A stretch of 64,000 nucleotides of DNA from Microbacterium sp. NIBRBAC000506063 (GTDB lineage Bacteria; Actinomycetota; Actinomycetes; Actinomycetales; Microbacteriaceae). The DNA lies in contig NZ_CP072876.1 of NCBI RefSeq assembly GCF_017968845.1, forward strand, positions 2,356,001 to 2,420,000, read 5' to 3'. Of this stretch, positions 17,794-28,683 are shown one piece after another; position 1 is the first letter of the stretch; each line of letters begins with the position of its first letter. Under the pieces are notes generated by a model. It was not told the DNA's origin, searched no databases, and was given only the letters and a program-made list of their open reading frames with translations. Both the position numbers and the translations under genes were made by a program.

Positions 17794-20700
17794 ATGCACC
17801 TGAAGAGCCTGACGTTGAAGGGCTTCAAGTCGTTCGCTCAGCCCACGAGCTTCGTCTTCGAGCCCGGTGTCACCTGCATCGTGGGGCCCAACGGCTCCGG
17901 CAAGTCGAACGTGGTCGACGCCCTCGCCTGGGTCATGGGGAGCAGGGTGCCAAGACGCTCCGCGGCGGCAAGATGGAGGACGTCATCTTCGCCGGCACCT
18001 CCACACGCGGACCGCTCGGGCGCGCCGAAGTGCAGTTGACGATCGACAACAGCGACGGCGCCCTGCCGATCGAGTACTCCGAGGTGACGATCAGCCGCAC
18101 CCTCTTCCGCAACGGCGCGAGCGAGTACGCCATCAACGGCGAGCAGTGCCGTCTGCTGGACGTGCAGGAGCTCCTGAGCGACTCCGGGCTCGGCCGCGAG
18201 ATGCACGTCATCGTCGGCCAGGGCAGGCTCGACACCGTCCTGCAGGCCTCGCCCGAGGACCGGCGCGGCTTCATCGAGGAGGCCGCCGGCATCCTCAAGC
18301 ACCGCCGCCGCAAGGAGAAGACGGTCCGCAAGCTCGAGGCGATGGAGACCAACCTCACCCGCCTGAGCGATCTCGCCGGCGAGATCCGGCGCCAGCTCAA
18401 GCCGCTCGGGCGCCAGGCCGAGATCGCCCGGGAGGCGCAGACGATCGCCGCCGTGGTGCGGGATGCCAAGGCACGCCTGTTCGCCGACGACGTCGTCGCG
18501 CTGCGCACGGCGCTCGCCGACCACACCCGCACGGAGCAGGAGCGGCACACCGAACGCCTCGTGCTCTCGGACCAGGTCGATCTCGCGCGGGCGAAGATGG
18601 CCGAGCTCGAGCAGAACCAGAGTTCGATCGCCGTCGACGAGGCGCGCAGCGTGCTCTTCGGCCTCGAACAGGCCCAGGAACGGATGCGGGGACTCTTCAC
18701 GCTCGCGAACCAGCGCCTCGCGCTGCTCGGAACCGAAGAGGACGACCAGGCTGTCGCCGCGACGACGGTGAGCCAGGCCCAGATCGACGATGCCCGTGCC
18801 GAGATCGATGAGATCTCAGCCGGGCTCGGCGATGCGCAGGACGCCGCCCAGGCCGCCACCCGTGCCGTCACACGCGCGCGGGCCGAACTGGACGCGCTCG
18901 ACATCGACATCGCCGAGCAGAGCGCGCTCGTCTCCGAGCACGACATGCGGGTCACGACGCTGCGCGGCACGGCGGAGGCCGCCGCATCCGCCCTCGCTGC
19001 GGTGCGCGGCGCGGTGCTGCGACAGGAGAACGCGCTGGAGGCCGCCGAGCAGCGACGCCGCGAAGCGCGGGAGGCCCTCGACCAGATCGAGGAGGCCGAG
19101 GCGCCCTCGGGCACGGTCGCCGAGCACTCGGCCGCCTACGAGAGGGCGCAACGGGCGGCTTCAGAGGCGGAGTCGACGCTGGAGGAGCTGCGGGAGCGCC
19201 TGCACGCGACCGAGCGCGAGGCCGATGCGCTGACGGCCAAGGCGGCGGCTCTCGGCAGCGCGCTGGCACTCAGCGGCGGCGCGGCCGAGATCGTGAAGGC
19301 GGGTGGCCCGGGCATCCGAGGGCTCGTCGGCGACGCCGTGCAGGTCAAGCCCGGTTTCGAGGCCGCGATCGCGGCGGTGCTCGGTCCTCTCACCGAAGGC
19401 GTGCTGGTCGAGACGCTCGACGACGCGTTCACCGTCGCAGCGGATGCGGCTGAGAGTGCGCGCGGTGCCGTCGACATCGTGATCGCCGATGCGCGCCGTG
19501 AAGAGACTGCGCCCGCAGAGGTCGCCGGAGCCACCGCCGCGGCCGCGGTCGTCACCGCGCCTCCCGGCATCCAGGGCATCCTCGCGCACGTGCTCATCGC
19601 CGACGACCTCGATTCCGCGCGAAAGGCCCGTGCGGCGGCGGAAGCGACGCGCACGACCCCCGTCACGGTCGTGACGCGCGCCGGCGAACTGCTGACCGCC
19701 TTTTCCGTGCGCGCCGGGTCCGGGGGAGAGCGCTCGCGCCTGGAGCTCACCGCCGAACGGGATGCCGCCATCGAGCGGCGCGACGAACTGCAGGCGACGG
19801 TCGACGGCCTGCGCGCCGAGCTCGCCGATGCGCGGGAACAGGTCGAGACCCGTCGCCGTGAGGCGAAGGAGGCGCTGCGGGCGCTGCGCGAGCACGACGC
19901 GGAGCTCGCCGCCTACGCCGAGGCGGTCAACAGGGTGACGGTGCGGCACGAGTCGGCCGTCGCCGAGTGCGAACGACTGGAGTCCGGACTCGCGCAGGCG
20001 CAGTCGGCCGTCTCGGATGCCGAGACCGCTGCTGCTGCGGCGAAAGCCGATCTCGACGCCGCCCTGGCCGAACCCCGGCCCGAGCTCGACGCCTCCGCCC
20101 GTGACGGACTGCTGGAGGCGCTGGAGAAGGCGCGCGAGGAGGAGGTGCGGGCGCGGCTGGAGATCGAGACCCTGCGCGAGCGGGTCCGGGCCGGCCAGAC
20201 CCGTGTCGCCGGACTCGAGCGCCAGCGCGAGCAGGAGAAGGAGGCCGCCGTGGAGGCCGCGCGTCGGGCGGTGATCCGGCGGGCGCAGCGGGAGGCGGCA
20301 TCCGGTGTCGCGGCGGAGCTTCCCCGTGTGCTCGACTCGCTCGGTCGTTCGGTCGCCGAGGCGCAGCTCGCGCTGAGCACCGCGGAGTCCGCACGAGCGG
20401 CGCAGAACCAGGAACTCGTGGCGCTGCGCGCCGAGGAGGCGGCGCTGCGGGAGCGTCTTGCCGGGCTCACCGAGAGCGTGCACGGGCTCGAGCTGCAGAT
20501 CCATGAGAAGAAGCTGCACCTGTCGAGCCTGCTCGAACGGGTGGCGAGCGAGCTCGCCCTCGACGAGGACATCCTCATCGCGGAGTACGGTCCGGATCAG
20601 CCCGTGCCGAGCGATGGCAGCGACGACGGGCCGGAGGAGGAGACCGCGGCGGCATCCGAGGGCGTTCCCTACGACCGCCGGGAGCAGGAGAAGCGCCTGC

Positions 20701-21341
20701 GCGAGGCGGAGCGCAAGCTCACCCAGCTCGGCCGGGTCAATCCGCTCGCCCTGGAGGAGTTCGCCGCGCTCGAGCAGCGCCATGCTTTCCTCACCGAGCA
20801 GCTGGCCGACCTGACCCAGACCCGCCAGGACCTGCTGACGATCATCGGCGACCTCGACGAGCGCATGCAGACGATTTTCGCCGCGGCCTTCGAAGACACC
20901 AAGGTCGCCTTCGGCGAGGTCTTCCCGATCCTGTTCCCCGGCGGTTCGGGGAGCATCTCGCTCACGAACCCCGATGACATGTTGACGACCGGGATCGAGG
21001 TGGCGGTCAGACCGGTCGGCAAGAAGATCGAACGCCTCTCGCTGCTCTCGGGCGGTGAGCGCTCGCTCGCGGCCGTGGCCCTGCTCGTGGCGATCTTCAA
21101 GGCGCGTCCGAGCCCGTTCTACATCCTGGACGAGGTCGAGGCGGCGCTCGACGATGCCAACCTCGGCCGGCTCCTCGGCGTCTTCGAGCAGTTGCGGGAG
21201 AGCTCGCAGCTGCTGGTCATCACCCACCAGAAGCGCACGATGGAGATCGCCGACGCCCTCTACGGCGTCTCGATGCGCCAGGACGGCGTCTCGGCCGTCG
21301 TCGGTCAGCGCGTGAACGAGCGCGCCGCCATCGCGAGCTGA
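17794..21341 (+). CDS. smc: Chromosome segregation ATPase SMC
   Basis: SMC forms the condensin-like complex that organises and separates the chromosome. The N-terminal ATPase half begins [15 protein letters not shown] with Walker [15 protein letters not shown]; a long coiled coil runs from about residue 160, with a hinge around residues 480-640, and the second coil leads to the C-terminal signature [15 protein letters not shown] and Walker [16 protein letters not shown]. One G is missing at 17937-17940; its repair joins [15 protein letters not shown] to [10 protein letters not shown]. Corrected length about 1,182 residues. ATG 17794 gives the family start; GTG 17788 is possible. Confidence 0.95.
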
Positions 21342-21389
21342 CTCTCGAAGCCGGCCAGCACATCGGCGAACTCCGGCAGGTTCTGTGGC

Positions 21390-22286
21390 CTATGCCCCGC
21401 GCTGGCGCTCGTCGACCTGAGCGAGCAGTGCCGTCGCCTCGCGGAGGAACAGATCGTGCGCCTCGAGCTGCGCCCAGTGGCCGCAGTCGGGCACCATCAC
21501 GAGTCTCGCGCCGGGGGTCTCCTCCGCAGCGCGCCTCGAGCCTTCCGGGTCGACCAGGGGGTCGTCCTCGCCGTGGAACAGCAGGGTGGGAACGGAGATC
21601 TCCCGCACCCGGTCGCTGAGGTCGTTGAGCATGCCCCGGCTTCCGATCGTCGCCTGGTTGTAGCGTCCGTACGCCAGCCCGCCCTTCGGATGCCGCGCCT
21701 CGCGGGAGAACTCCGGCACGACTTCCGCGGGCAGCGTCGAAGGGTCCTTCACCATCGATCGCAGCACCCTGTCGACGAAGCGATTGGCGAAGCGCGCCAA
21801 GGGGAGCAGCAGCCAGTCGGGCATCTGTGCGGCCAGCCACGCGGAGTACTGGGTGGTCCGATTGCGCAGAAGCGGGATGAGGCCGCCCGGTGCGATCAGC
21901 ACCAGCCCGGCGACGCGCGCCGGATGATCGAGTGCGACGTTCAGGGCGACGTCTCCGCCCATCGAGACGCCGAACACGACGGCCTGATCGATCCCGAGCG
22001 CATCCATCGCCTCTACGACCACGGTCGCGAGCTCTCGCGGGCCGCCGACGGGCGGGACATCGATGCTCCCTCCGAACCCGGGAAGGTCGATCGCCCACAC
22101 CTCGCGGTCACGGCCCAGGGGATCCAGCGCGCGGAACCACGAGATCGCGGAGTTGTCCGAACCGCCGCCGTGCACGAGTACTGCGGGAACACGGTCGCCG
22201 CCGTGTCCGGCGTGGAGGACGCGGAGCGGGCCGGTCGGTGTGTCGACCGTGGTCGCTTGAGTCCCGGCGGGGATGAGTGCTGTCAC
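21390..22286 (-). CDS. Alpha/beta hydrolase
   Basis: A 298-residue cytoplasmic alpha/beta-hydrolase fold enzyme: oxyanion region VLVHGGGSDNSA, nucleophile elbow VFGVSMGGD, acid region LLFHGEDDPLVDPE and the histidine in VPDCGHWAQLE. The pattern is like the C-C hydrolase and haloperoxidase branches; the substrate cannot be told. Its start overlaps the stop of the TetR gene (ATGA), so it is the second gene of that regulator's operon and is probably under its control. Confidence 0.85.
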   Translation of the reverse strand: MTALIPAGTQATTVDTPTGPLRVLHAGHGGDRVPAVLVHGGGSDNSAISWFRALDPLGRDREVWAIDLPGFGGSIDVPPVGGPRELATVVVEAMDALGIDQAVVFGVSMGGDVALNVALDHPARVAGLVLIAPGGLIPLLRNRTTQYSAWLAAQMPDWLLLPLARFANRFVDRVLRSMVKDPSTLPAEVVPEFSREARHPKGGLAYGRYNQATIGSRGMLNDLSDRVREISVPTLLFHGEDDPLVDPEGSRRAAEETPGARLVMVPDCGHWAQLEAHDLFLREATALLAQVDERQRGA

Positions 22287-22960
22287 GAGGTGCTCCCGGT
22301 GTCGGTCGGCGCCGGATGCGCGGTGTCCTGGCGCATCATGTCCTCCGCGGCGCGCAGGAGGGAGTCGTCGCTGTACAGGCCGTGCGTGAACAGTTCCAGC
22401 GTGGGGAGGGTGATGCGCGCGGCGACGGCGGGGGTGAGCCTCTCCTCGCCGAGCGCGCGGGCGAACTGCCGGCGCAGCAGGAGCGGAGCGAGCCCGAACA
22501 GCGTGAGGACGAGTGCCGTGCCGTCGGGGTCTGCCTGCGCTCGGATGACACCCGCCGATTCCTGGGCGCGTGTCACGTTCTGCGTGCCGTGCAGGATCCG
22601 GTCGAAGATCCGATCCGCGGTCTCGGAATCCTCGGAGAGCATCCGGACGAGGTAGTCGAGGGCCGGCCCGTAGGCATCGGGAGCCCCCAGCGCCGCACGG
22701 AGGGACTCGATCGTGAACGCGGCGTCTTCCGTCTGGCCGTCCTCGTTCGTGAACATCGCCGTGACGTGGGCGTCGCAGGCGGCGCGGAGTCCGTTCTTGT
22801 CGCCGAAGTGATGCACGATGAGCGCGGGACTGACTCCCGCAGTCTGCGCGATGGCGCGCAAGCTCGCCGCCTCGAAACCGCGCGTTCCGATGAGCTCGAT
22901 CGCGGCATCACGGATGCGCGCGCGTGTCGTGAGGTCCTCGGGATCCCTGTGTGAACGCAT
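22283..22960 (-). CDS. TetR family transcriptional regulator
   Basis: A 225-residue repressor-type protein. The N-terminal helix-turn-helix region reads IRDAAIELIGTRGFEAASLR and IAQTAGVSPALIVHHFGDKNGL, characteristic of TetR proteins; the C-terminal ligand domain is divergent, as usual. The start ATG 22960 lies inside one of two tandem operator-like sites and directly downstream of a good promoter, so the protein very likely represses itself and the hydrolase gene that overlaps its end. An ORF continuing upstream in frame to 23197 crosses this promoter and was not used. Confidence 0.87.
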   Translation of the reverse strand: MRSHRDPEDLTTRARIRDAAIELIGTRGFEAASLRAIAQTAGVSPALIVHHFGDKNGLRAACDAHVTAMFTNEDGQTEDAAFTIESLRAALGAPDAYGPALDYLVRMLSEDSETADRIFDRILHGTQNVTRAQESAGVIRAQADPDGTALVLTLFGLAPLLLRRQFARALGEERLTPAVAARITLPTLELFTHGLYSDDSLLRAAEDMMRQDTAHPAPTDTGSTS

Positions 22961-22996
22961 GTTCAATAGACTAAACGCATGTTCAATAGCCGTCAA
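22952..22996 (-). promoter_or_regulatory. TetR promoter with two tandem operators
   Basis: Minus-strand promoter: TTGACG (22996 to 22991), 17-base spacer, TAGTCT (22973 to 22968), then seven bases to the ATG at 22960. Two copies of AACGCATGTTCAATAG (22954-22969 and 22974-22989) are exactly 20 bp apart. Each contains the dyad TGAAC/TAAAC-GCAT-GTTCA. One copy fills the spacer and the other covers the -10 box and start codon, a classic repressor arrangement. Confidence 0.7.
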
Positions 22997-23048
22997 TCGC
23001 GGCGTATCGTCGATGGCGGGGCGAGACCGACGTGCACCGCGCCCACCG

Positions 23049-23054
23049 TAGGCT
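23049..23054 (+). promoter_or_regulatory. -10 box of leaderless ftsY
   Basis: TAGGCT, six bases (GGAGGT), ATG of ftsY. The six bases look like a ribosome site but lie too close to the start codon to act as one. Confidence 0.45.
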
Positions 23055-23060
23055 GGAGGT

Positions 23061-23931
23061 ATGGCGGAGAAGTCCTGGTCCCTCGGTCGCGCACTGCGCG
23101 GCATGTTCGTCAAGCCCGAGATCGATGAGACGACCTGGGACGACCTCGAGACGGCGCTGCTGACGGCGGACTTCGGTCCGGACATCACCGAGCGCATCCT
23201 CGACGAACTGCACGAGAAGGTCGACCGCTACGCGACCACCGACCCGGCCGATCTGCAGCGGATGCTCCGGGAGACCCTCGAAGAGCACTTCTCGAAGTTC
23301 GACACGACTCTGAAGCTCACCGAGCGTCCCGCCGTCGTGCTGGTGGTCGGCGTCAACGGCGTGGGAAAGACGACCACGATCGGCAAGTTCACCAAGTTTC
23401 TCCGCGGCTACGGTCGCTCCGTGGTCGTCGGCGCCGCCGACACGTTCCGGGCGGCGGCCGTCGACCAGCTCGCCACCTGGGCGCAGCGGGGGGAGCGGCG
23501 ATCGTGCGCCCTCAGCAGGAGGGCCAGGACCCGGCATCCGTCGCCTATCAGACCATCGAGTTCGCCCAGCGCGAGGGCATCGAGATCGTCATCGTCGACA
23601 CCGCCGGACGCCTGCACACCAAGGGCGGTCTCATGGACGAGTTGTCCAAGATCCGCCGCGTCATCGAGAAGCAGGCGCCGATCAGCGAGGTGCTCCTCGT
23701 CCTGGATGCGACCACGGGTCAGAACGGCGTCATGCAGGCCGAGGCCTTCCTCGAGCATGCCGGCGTGACCGGGCTCGTCCTCACGAAGCTCGACGGCTCC
23801 GCCAAGGGCGGATTCGTGCTGGCGGTGCAGGAGCGCACCGGCATCCCCGTCAAGCTCCTGGGCCAGGGCGAGGGATCGACGACCTCACCGGGTTCACCCC
23901 GCACGTCTTCGTTCAGGCCCTCGTCGGCTGA
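23061..23931 (+). CDS. ftsY: Signal recognition particle receptor FtsY
   Basis: FtsY is the membrane-associated GTPase that receives SRP-ribosome complexes for cotranslational insertion. The N domain is followed by the G domain with GVNGVGKTTTIGK, ADTFRAAAVDQL, DTAGRLHTKGGLMDEL and TKLDGSAKGG. It is a short form (about 290 residues) without the long acidic A domain. Two bases are missing: in the G run 23488-23493 and at 23872-23874; with both restored it ends GIDDLTGFTPHVFVQALVG at 23931. Its partner Ffh is also encoded in this window (33003-34562). Confidence 0.94.
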
Positions 23932-23974
23932 GACAGGACTACCCACGACATGACAAGACTGGTTTCATAGCGAT

Positions 23975-24475
23975 ATGGCGATCGAACACGACTACTTCGG
24001 GCTCCTCTCGTCGGGGCCGGACGGATCGATCTTCTGGTCGGAGAACGTCGACCTGGGCGATCAGTCGGTCACGGTCGACCTCACCGCGCCCGATCAGGAG
24101 GATGTCTCCTCCGACGCGCTCGATATCGCCGCCTCGCTCATCTCGGGCCTCGAGCAGGTCGATGACAGCGCGCGTCGCTCGATGCTCGCCGAAGTGGACG
24201 ACCGGACCAGCGAGGTCACCGAGTACATCCTCCGGCTGCAGGAGGCGTACGGCGACGGGCTCACCGAGCTTCTCGTCGACGTCAGCGGAGACGATGCCGT
24301 CGACGTCATCCGCTCGCTCCGCCTCATGAGCATGACCATCCTCGCCGACGAGCACGGCGGCGCGGATCCCTTCGCGGTGCTCGAGTACGGGCTCGACACC
24401 GGCGACGACGATGACGTGCTGCTCGTGAACCTCGGCTCCGACGGCGCGGTCCTCTCGGTCATCAGCGCCGACTGA
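23975..24475 (+). CDS. DUF2004-type hypothetical protein
   Basis: A 166-residue acidic soluble protein beginning MAIEHDYFGLLSSGPDGSIF and containing the pattern VDLGDQSVTVDLTAPDQ. This resembles the DUF2004 family, whose function is unknown. No membrane segment or catalytic motif is seen. Frame intact. It follows ftsY by 43 bases and may share its transcript. Confidence 0.7.
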   Translation: MAIEHDYFGLLSSGPDGSIFWSENVDLGDQSVTVDLTAPDQEDVSSDALDIAASLISGLEQVDDSARRSMLAEVDDRTSEVTEYILRLQEAYGDGLTELLVDVSGDDAVDVIRSLRLMSMTILADEHGGADPFAVLEYGLDTGDDDDVLLVNLGSDGAVLSVISAD

Positions 24476-24492
24476 GCAACCTTCTCGTCGAC

Positions 24493-25188
24493 TCAGCGCG
24501 GAGGCCGCGACAGCGGCACCTCCTGATATCGATCCAGCGCCCGCACGACGATGCCGGCCGGCGCCTCGGCGGCTGCGAGCAACCGCTGGGCGTCGGCGTC
24601 GGCGGCATCGGTGAGTGCCGTGGCGAGGTAGCCGTGCACCGCCGCGCTCTGCTCGGGCGTGAGCCGGCCGCGGCGTTCCCCGGCACCGTCGGCGTCGAAG
24701 ACGGCCAGGAGCATGCCGTGCTCTCGCTCCGCGTCGGGTGAGACCGGCGGCTGGAAGTAGGGAAGATCGAGCGCGAGCGCGCCGAATCGGGCGTAGAAGC
24801 GCAGGCGTGCCTCGGGATCGCCGTAGATCGGATGCGAGGACTGCACGTCCGGGCGGTCGAACTCCGCCAGCAGCACCTCGACGCCCGCATCCGACGACCA
24901 GCGGTCGAGGACGGCGGAGAGCAGGGCGGAGCCGACGCCTCGACCGCGTGTTCCGGGAGCGGCGACGAGATACTGCAGCAGCACGACCGGGGTTGCGATC
25001 TCACTGACGGCGAGGCCCAGAACCGCCCCTGACGCATCGCGCGCGACGAGAGCCTCGGCGTCGTGGCCGAACTGCGAGATGAAGTCATCCTCGGGCAGCA
25101 GCTCGTTCGGGCGGAAGGAGGGCGCGAGCAGAGTGCGGTGGAGCCGGCGCAGCGCGTCCAGGTCCGAAAGCGGCTCGACGCTGATCAC
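24493..25188 (-). CDS. GNAT family N-acetyltransferase
   Basis: A 231-residue protein with a GNAT acetyl-CoA loop, LVAAPGTRGRGVGSALLSAVL, at about residues 72-92 and FYARFGALALDLPYFQPP after it. The GTG start at 25188 overlaps the stop of the large membrane protein gene, so the two are coupled. Substrate unknown. Confidence 0.8.
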   Translation of the reverse strand: MISVEPLSDLDALRRLHRTLLAPSFRPNELLPEDDFISQFGHDAEALVARDASGAVLGLAVSEIATPVVLLQYLVAAPGTRGRGVGSALLSAVLDRWSSDAGVEVLLAEFDRPDVQSSHPIYGDPEARLRFYARFGALALDLPYFQPPVSPDAEREHGMLLAVFDADGAGERRGRLTPEQSAAVHGYLATALTDAADADAQRLLAAAEAPAGIVVRALDRYQEVPLSRPPR

Positions 25189-27616
25189 AGCTCGCTCCGG
25201 GCGCGGGACGCCCGCCGGCGTCTGCGGGCAGCGGCCCGTCGCCGTCGCAGTCGCAGCGGCGCGATGATCATGACGCCGCCGAGCGCGACGGCGACGAAGA
25301 GGATCGCGGCGACGAACCACCAGGTGATGTCTCCGCGCAGCTCGAGGCCGTCCTGGAGGACCTGGACGAGCCCGGAGAGCCCGACGACGGCGAGGATGAC
25401 GCCGAGCACCTGCGCGAGCCGTTCCGTTCGCCGCTCCCGCTCGGACTGCCGGCTCTCGTGGAGCAGGGCGATTCGGCGATGGCACACCTCCAGCAGCGGC
25501 TGCAGCCGGGTCCCGAGCACGTCGCGGACCGAGCGCTCGAACTCGTCCCGCAGGAGGTCGTATCTGTTCGATCGGAGGATGGCGTCCAGATCCGTCCGCA
25601 GCGCGGGCGAGGTGACGATCGCCGGGGACTCGACGAAGAGCATGATCGCCTGCTTGGACTGCACGAACGACTGCAGAGCCAGCTCTTCACGCTCGATCAC
25701 GCGGATGACTTCGCCGAGATTCGCCAGGGCTTCCTCCTGTGCGCGATCGTCGTGGGCCATGATGGCGATGTCCGTGGCTTGGAGTTCGTCTTCGACGCGC
25801 TGGAGCAGCCGAGCGATGAGCTCGGCGTGGGTTCGGACCGTGCTCTGCCAGGCCTGGTACATGCCGTGCATGCTGTGCGTGAACCGCAGGAAGCTCTCGA
25901 TCTCGCTGAGGGCGTAGTCGGGCGAGCGGAAACTCGCCAGGAGCGTGACGTTGGAGTTCGCGCAGAGCAGCTCGTCGTTGAGGTGGAGGAGATCGAAGCG
26001 CTTCACCGACTCGACGTCGTACATCGTCCAGTCGGCCACTCCCGATGCGCCGCCGGGCAGAGGGTGGAGCATCGGCTGGATCCCCCAGAGCTCGATGAGG
26101 TGTCGTGCCGATGTCAGGGGTGTGCGTACACCGCCGGAGTCGCGGGATGCTCCCTCGATCGTCACGATGACGCCGAAGGATCCCGCGCGCGCGGAGATCG
26201 GGTCGGTGCCGACGGGCGGGGCCTTCTGCTTCGTCTCGTTTCGAGACATGTCGATGCGGACCTGATGGAGGATCTTGCGAAGGTCGTCGAGGACTTCGTC
26301 GACGACATCCGCGAGCCGACTGATCCTCGCGTCGTCGTCGGATCGGGGATGCAGGTGCAGGGCCTCCGGGATCTCGGTCAGATCGCCGAAGACGGGAGTG
26401 GCGAGGTTGATCGTCTGGGCGACTTCGTACGCGGCGGCATCCTCCAGGTCGATCTCGAACACGATCGCATGGTTGCCGAGCTCCGAGAACTGGATGCTCG
26501 TGCGGATGATCTCCTCGGTGGGATCATCGCCGATGCCGGCGAGCGTGAGGTCCTCCAGCTGCACCGTCGAACCCCGGAATCCCCGACCCAGGCTGTCCGA
26601 ACCCTGCCAGACGTCACTCAGTGCGAGGCTCTGAAGCACCTTGTGGATCTTGAGCGGACCCAGCCGCCCCTGCTGCGCGTGTCGCAGTGCGAGTCGGGCA
26701 CGCAGGGCCGTCAGTTCTTCTATGCCGTCGTGTCTGCGCGGATGCAGGATGCCGAAGCCGTACACGATCAGCACACGTCCTTCGTCGACATGCACCCAGT
26801 CCCCGTGGACCGCCGCGTTGACGGTCTGCAGCGATGCGAGGTGCCCGCGCAGTTCGCTGGCATCCACCGCCCGGAAATCCGCCTCGTCGATCTGCGCCTC
26901 GATCCGGGCCAACGCCGCCGAGGCGTCGTCGCTGTCGCGTGAGAGCAGCGCATGGGCGGCTGTTGCGATCTCGTGGATCGCCCCGTAGTACCGATGCTCG
27001 CCCTTGGTCTCGGCGATGAGGGCATCGCGGCCGGGGTGCGCGGCGAGCTTCGCGGCCGCCCGCCGGATCTTCTCGATGGACGACGTCGCCCGCGCGCTGA
27101 CGGTGATCACAGCCCGGAGGCGGCCCGTGAGCAGGGCTGCTTCAACATCGAACTCGCTCTGCATGAAGTCCAGCAACCGCCACGCGACGGCTTCCGCGTC
27201 GTCCTTCGCCTGGTCGGCGGCGGCGGAGACCGCGACGCCGACGGCCGAGCGGATCAGAGTGTGGTCCCAGCTCAGCGCCCACGCCTCGTTCACGAGATTG
27301 CGCAGGTACAGCGCGAGAACGACGCCGCCGAAGGGGATGGCCGCCGCGGCACGCACCGCCGGGGGAGCAGCTCATCGAGGACCTGTGCGGGATCCTCGTC
27401 CACGTCCTCCTCGTCGGTCATCGCCGCCTTCCACCAGTCCATCGTCAGGACGTCGCGGATCCTCTCCTGCTGCTCGGCGGTGAGTGCGACGGGTTCCCCT
27501 CGAAGTCGCTGCGCCTCCAGTTCGGCGGAGAGCCACTGGCGGGCGGCGTCCGCATCTTCGTCCGCGTACGCGAACGCATCTGCGGGCGGCGCGGGTCGTT
27601 CGACGATCTCCCCCAT
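25185..27616 (-). CDS. Large membrane-anchored protein of unknown function (about 810 aa)
   Basis: I do not recognise a characterised family. After repair of one base at 27361-27365 the N-terminal 80 residues are acidic, then PPAVRAAAAIPFGGVVLALYL is moderately hydrophobic. The middle is a mixed domain with IVYGFGILHPRR and VFEIDLEDAAAYEVAQTINL. The last 250 residues are mostly long helices rich in Glu/Arg (RTERLAQ) ending in two transmembrane segments (VLGVILAVVGLSGLVQVL and WWFVAAILFVAVALGGVMII) and a very basic tail. A long helix before two C-terminal helices resembles the CorA-like or RMND1-like layout, but no GxN motif is seen. It is followed by a coupled GNAT gene. Confidence 0.6.
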
Positions 27617-27693
27617 GGTGCTCCCGTCCGCACGGGTGCCCGTGCTGACTCCGATTGTGCACGAATCGGGATCGCACGGCTACGGCCGGGCGG

Positions 27694-28683
27694 TCAGACG
27701 GCCTGCGCGAAGCCCAGCTCGGCGCTCTCGGCGATGTGCGACAGGTGCTCCGGGATCGGGCGCCCCTTCGAGACCATCGACTGCGCCCAGAGCCGCCCCG
27801 CGCGGTAGGACGAGCGCACGAGGGGGCCGGCGAGGACCCCGAGGAAGCCGATCCGCTCGGCCTCCTCCTTGAACCCGACGAACTCGTCGGGCTTGACCCA
27901 TCGGGCCACGGGCAGATGCCGTGGCGAGGGGCGCAGGTACTGCGTGATCGTGATGATGTCGCATCCGGCGTCGTGGAGGTCCTGGAGCGCCTGAACAACC
28001 TCCTCGGGCTCCTCGCCCATCCCGAGGATGAGATTCGACTTGGTGATGAGGCCCGCCGTGCGTGCCTGCGTGAGCACGTCGAGGGAGCGCTCGTAGCGGA
28101 AGGCGGGACGGATGCGCTTGAAGATGCGAGGGACGGTCTCCACGTTGTGCGCGAACACCTCCGGACGCGCGTCGAACACCGCGCCGAGCTGCTCGGGGTC
28201 GCCGTTGAAGTCCGTCGCGAGCAGCTCCACGCCCGTGTTCGGATTCATCGCATGGATCTGTCGCACGGTCTCCGCGTTCAGCCAGGCGCCGCCGTCGGGC
28301 AGGTCGTCGCGGGCGACGCAGGTGACCGTCGCGTAGCGCAGTCGCATGCGCTTCACGCTCTCGGCGACGCGTCGCGGCTCATCCGTGTCGTAGTCGGCGG
28401 GCTTCCCGGTGTCGATCTGGCAGAAGTCGCAGCGCCTCGTGCACTGCGAGCCGCCGATGAGGAACGTGGCCTCGCGGTCCTCCCAGCATTCGAAGATGTT
28501 GGGGCAGCCGGCTTCCTGGCAGACGGTGTGGAGATCCTCGGTCTTCACGAGCGACTGAAGGGCGGTGTACTCCGGCCCCATCTTGGCCTTGGTCTTGATC
28601 CATTCGGGCTTGCGCTCGATCGGGGTCTGGGCGTTGCGGACCTCGAGGCGGAGGAGCTTGCGGCCTTCGGGCGCGGCACTCAT
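27694..28683 (-). CDS. lipA: Lipoyl synthase
   Basis: A radical-SAM enzyme that inserts two sulfurs into octanoyl groups on lipoate-dependent enzymes. The auxiliary cluster motif is [12 protein letters not shown] and the radical-SAM motif is [10 protein letters not shown]; the end has [15 protein letters not shown]. 329 residues, intact. The start overlaps the lipB stop (ATGA), forming a lipBA operon. Confidence 0.96.
   Translation of the reverse strand: MSAAPEGRKLLRLEVRNAQTPIERKPEWIKTKAKMGPEYTALQSLVKTEDLHTVCQEAGCPNIFECWEDREATFLIGGSQCTRRCDFCQIDTGKPADYDTDEPRRVAESVKRMRLRYATVTCVARDDLPDGGAWLNAETVRQIHAMNPNTGVELLATDFNGDPEQLGAVFDARPEVFAHNVETVPRIFKRIRPAFRYERSLDVLTQARTAGLITKSNLILGMGEEPEEVVQALQDLHDAGCDIITITQYLRPSPRHLPVARWVKPDEFVGFKEEAERIGFLGVLAGPLVRSSYRAGRLWAQSMVSKGRPIPEHLSHIAESAELGFAQAV

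Noticed and set aside
17765..17803. A 12-codon ORF (GTG 17765) before smc as a leader peptide
   Set aside because: It overlaps the smc start and has no distinguishing codons, and its only support is the spacing to TAGCGT.
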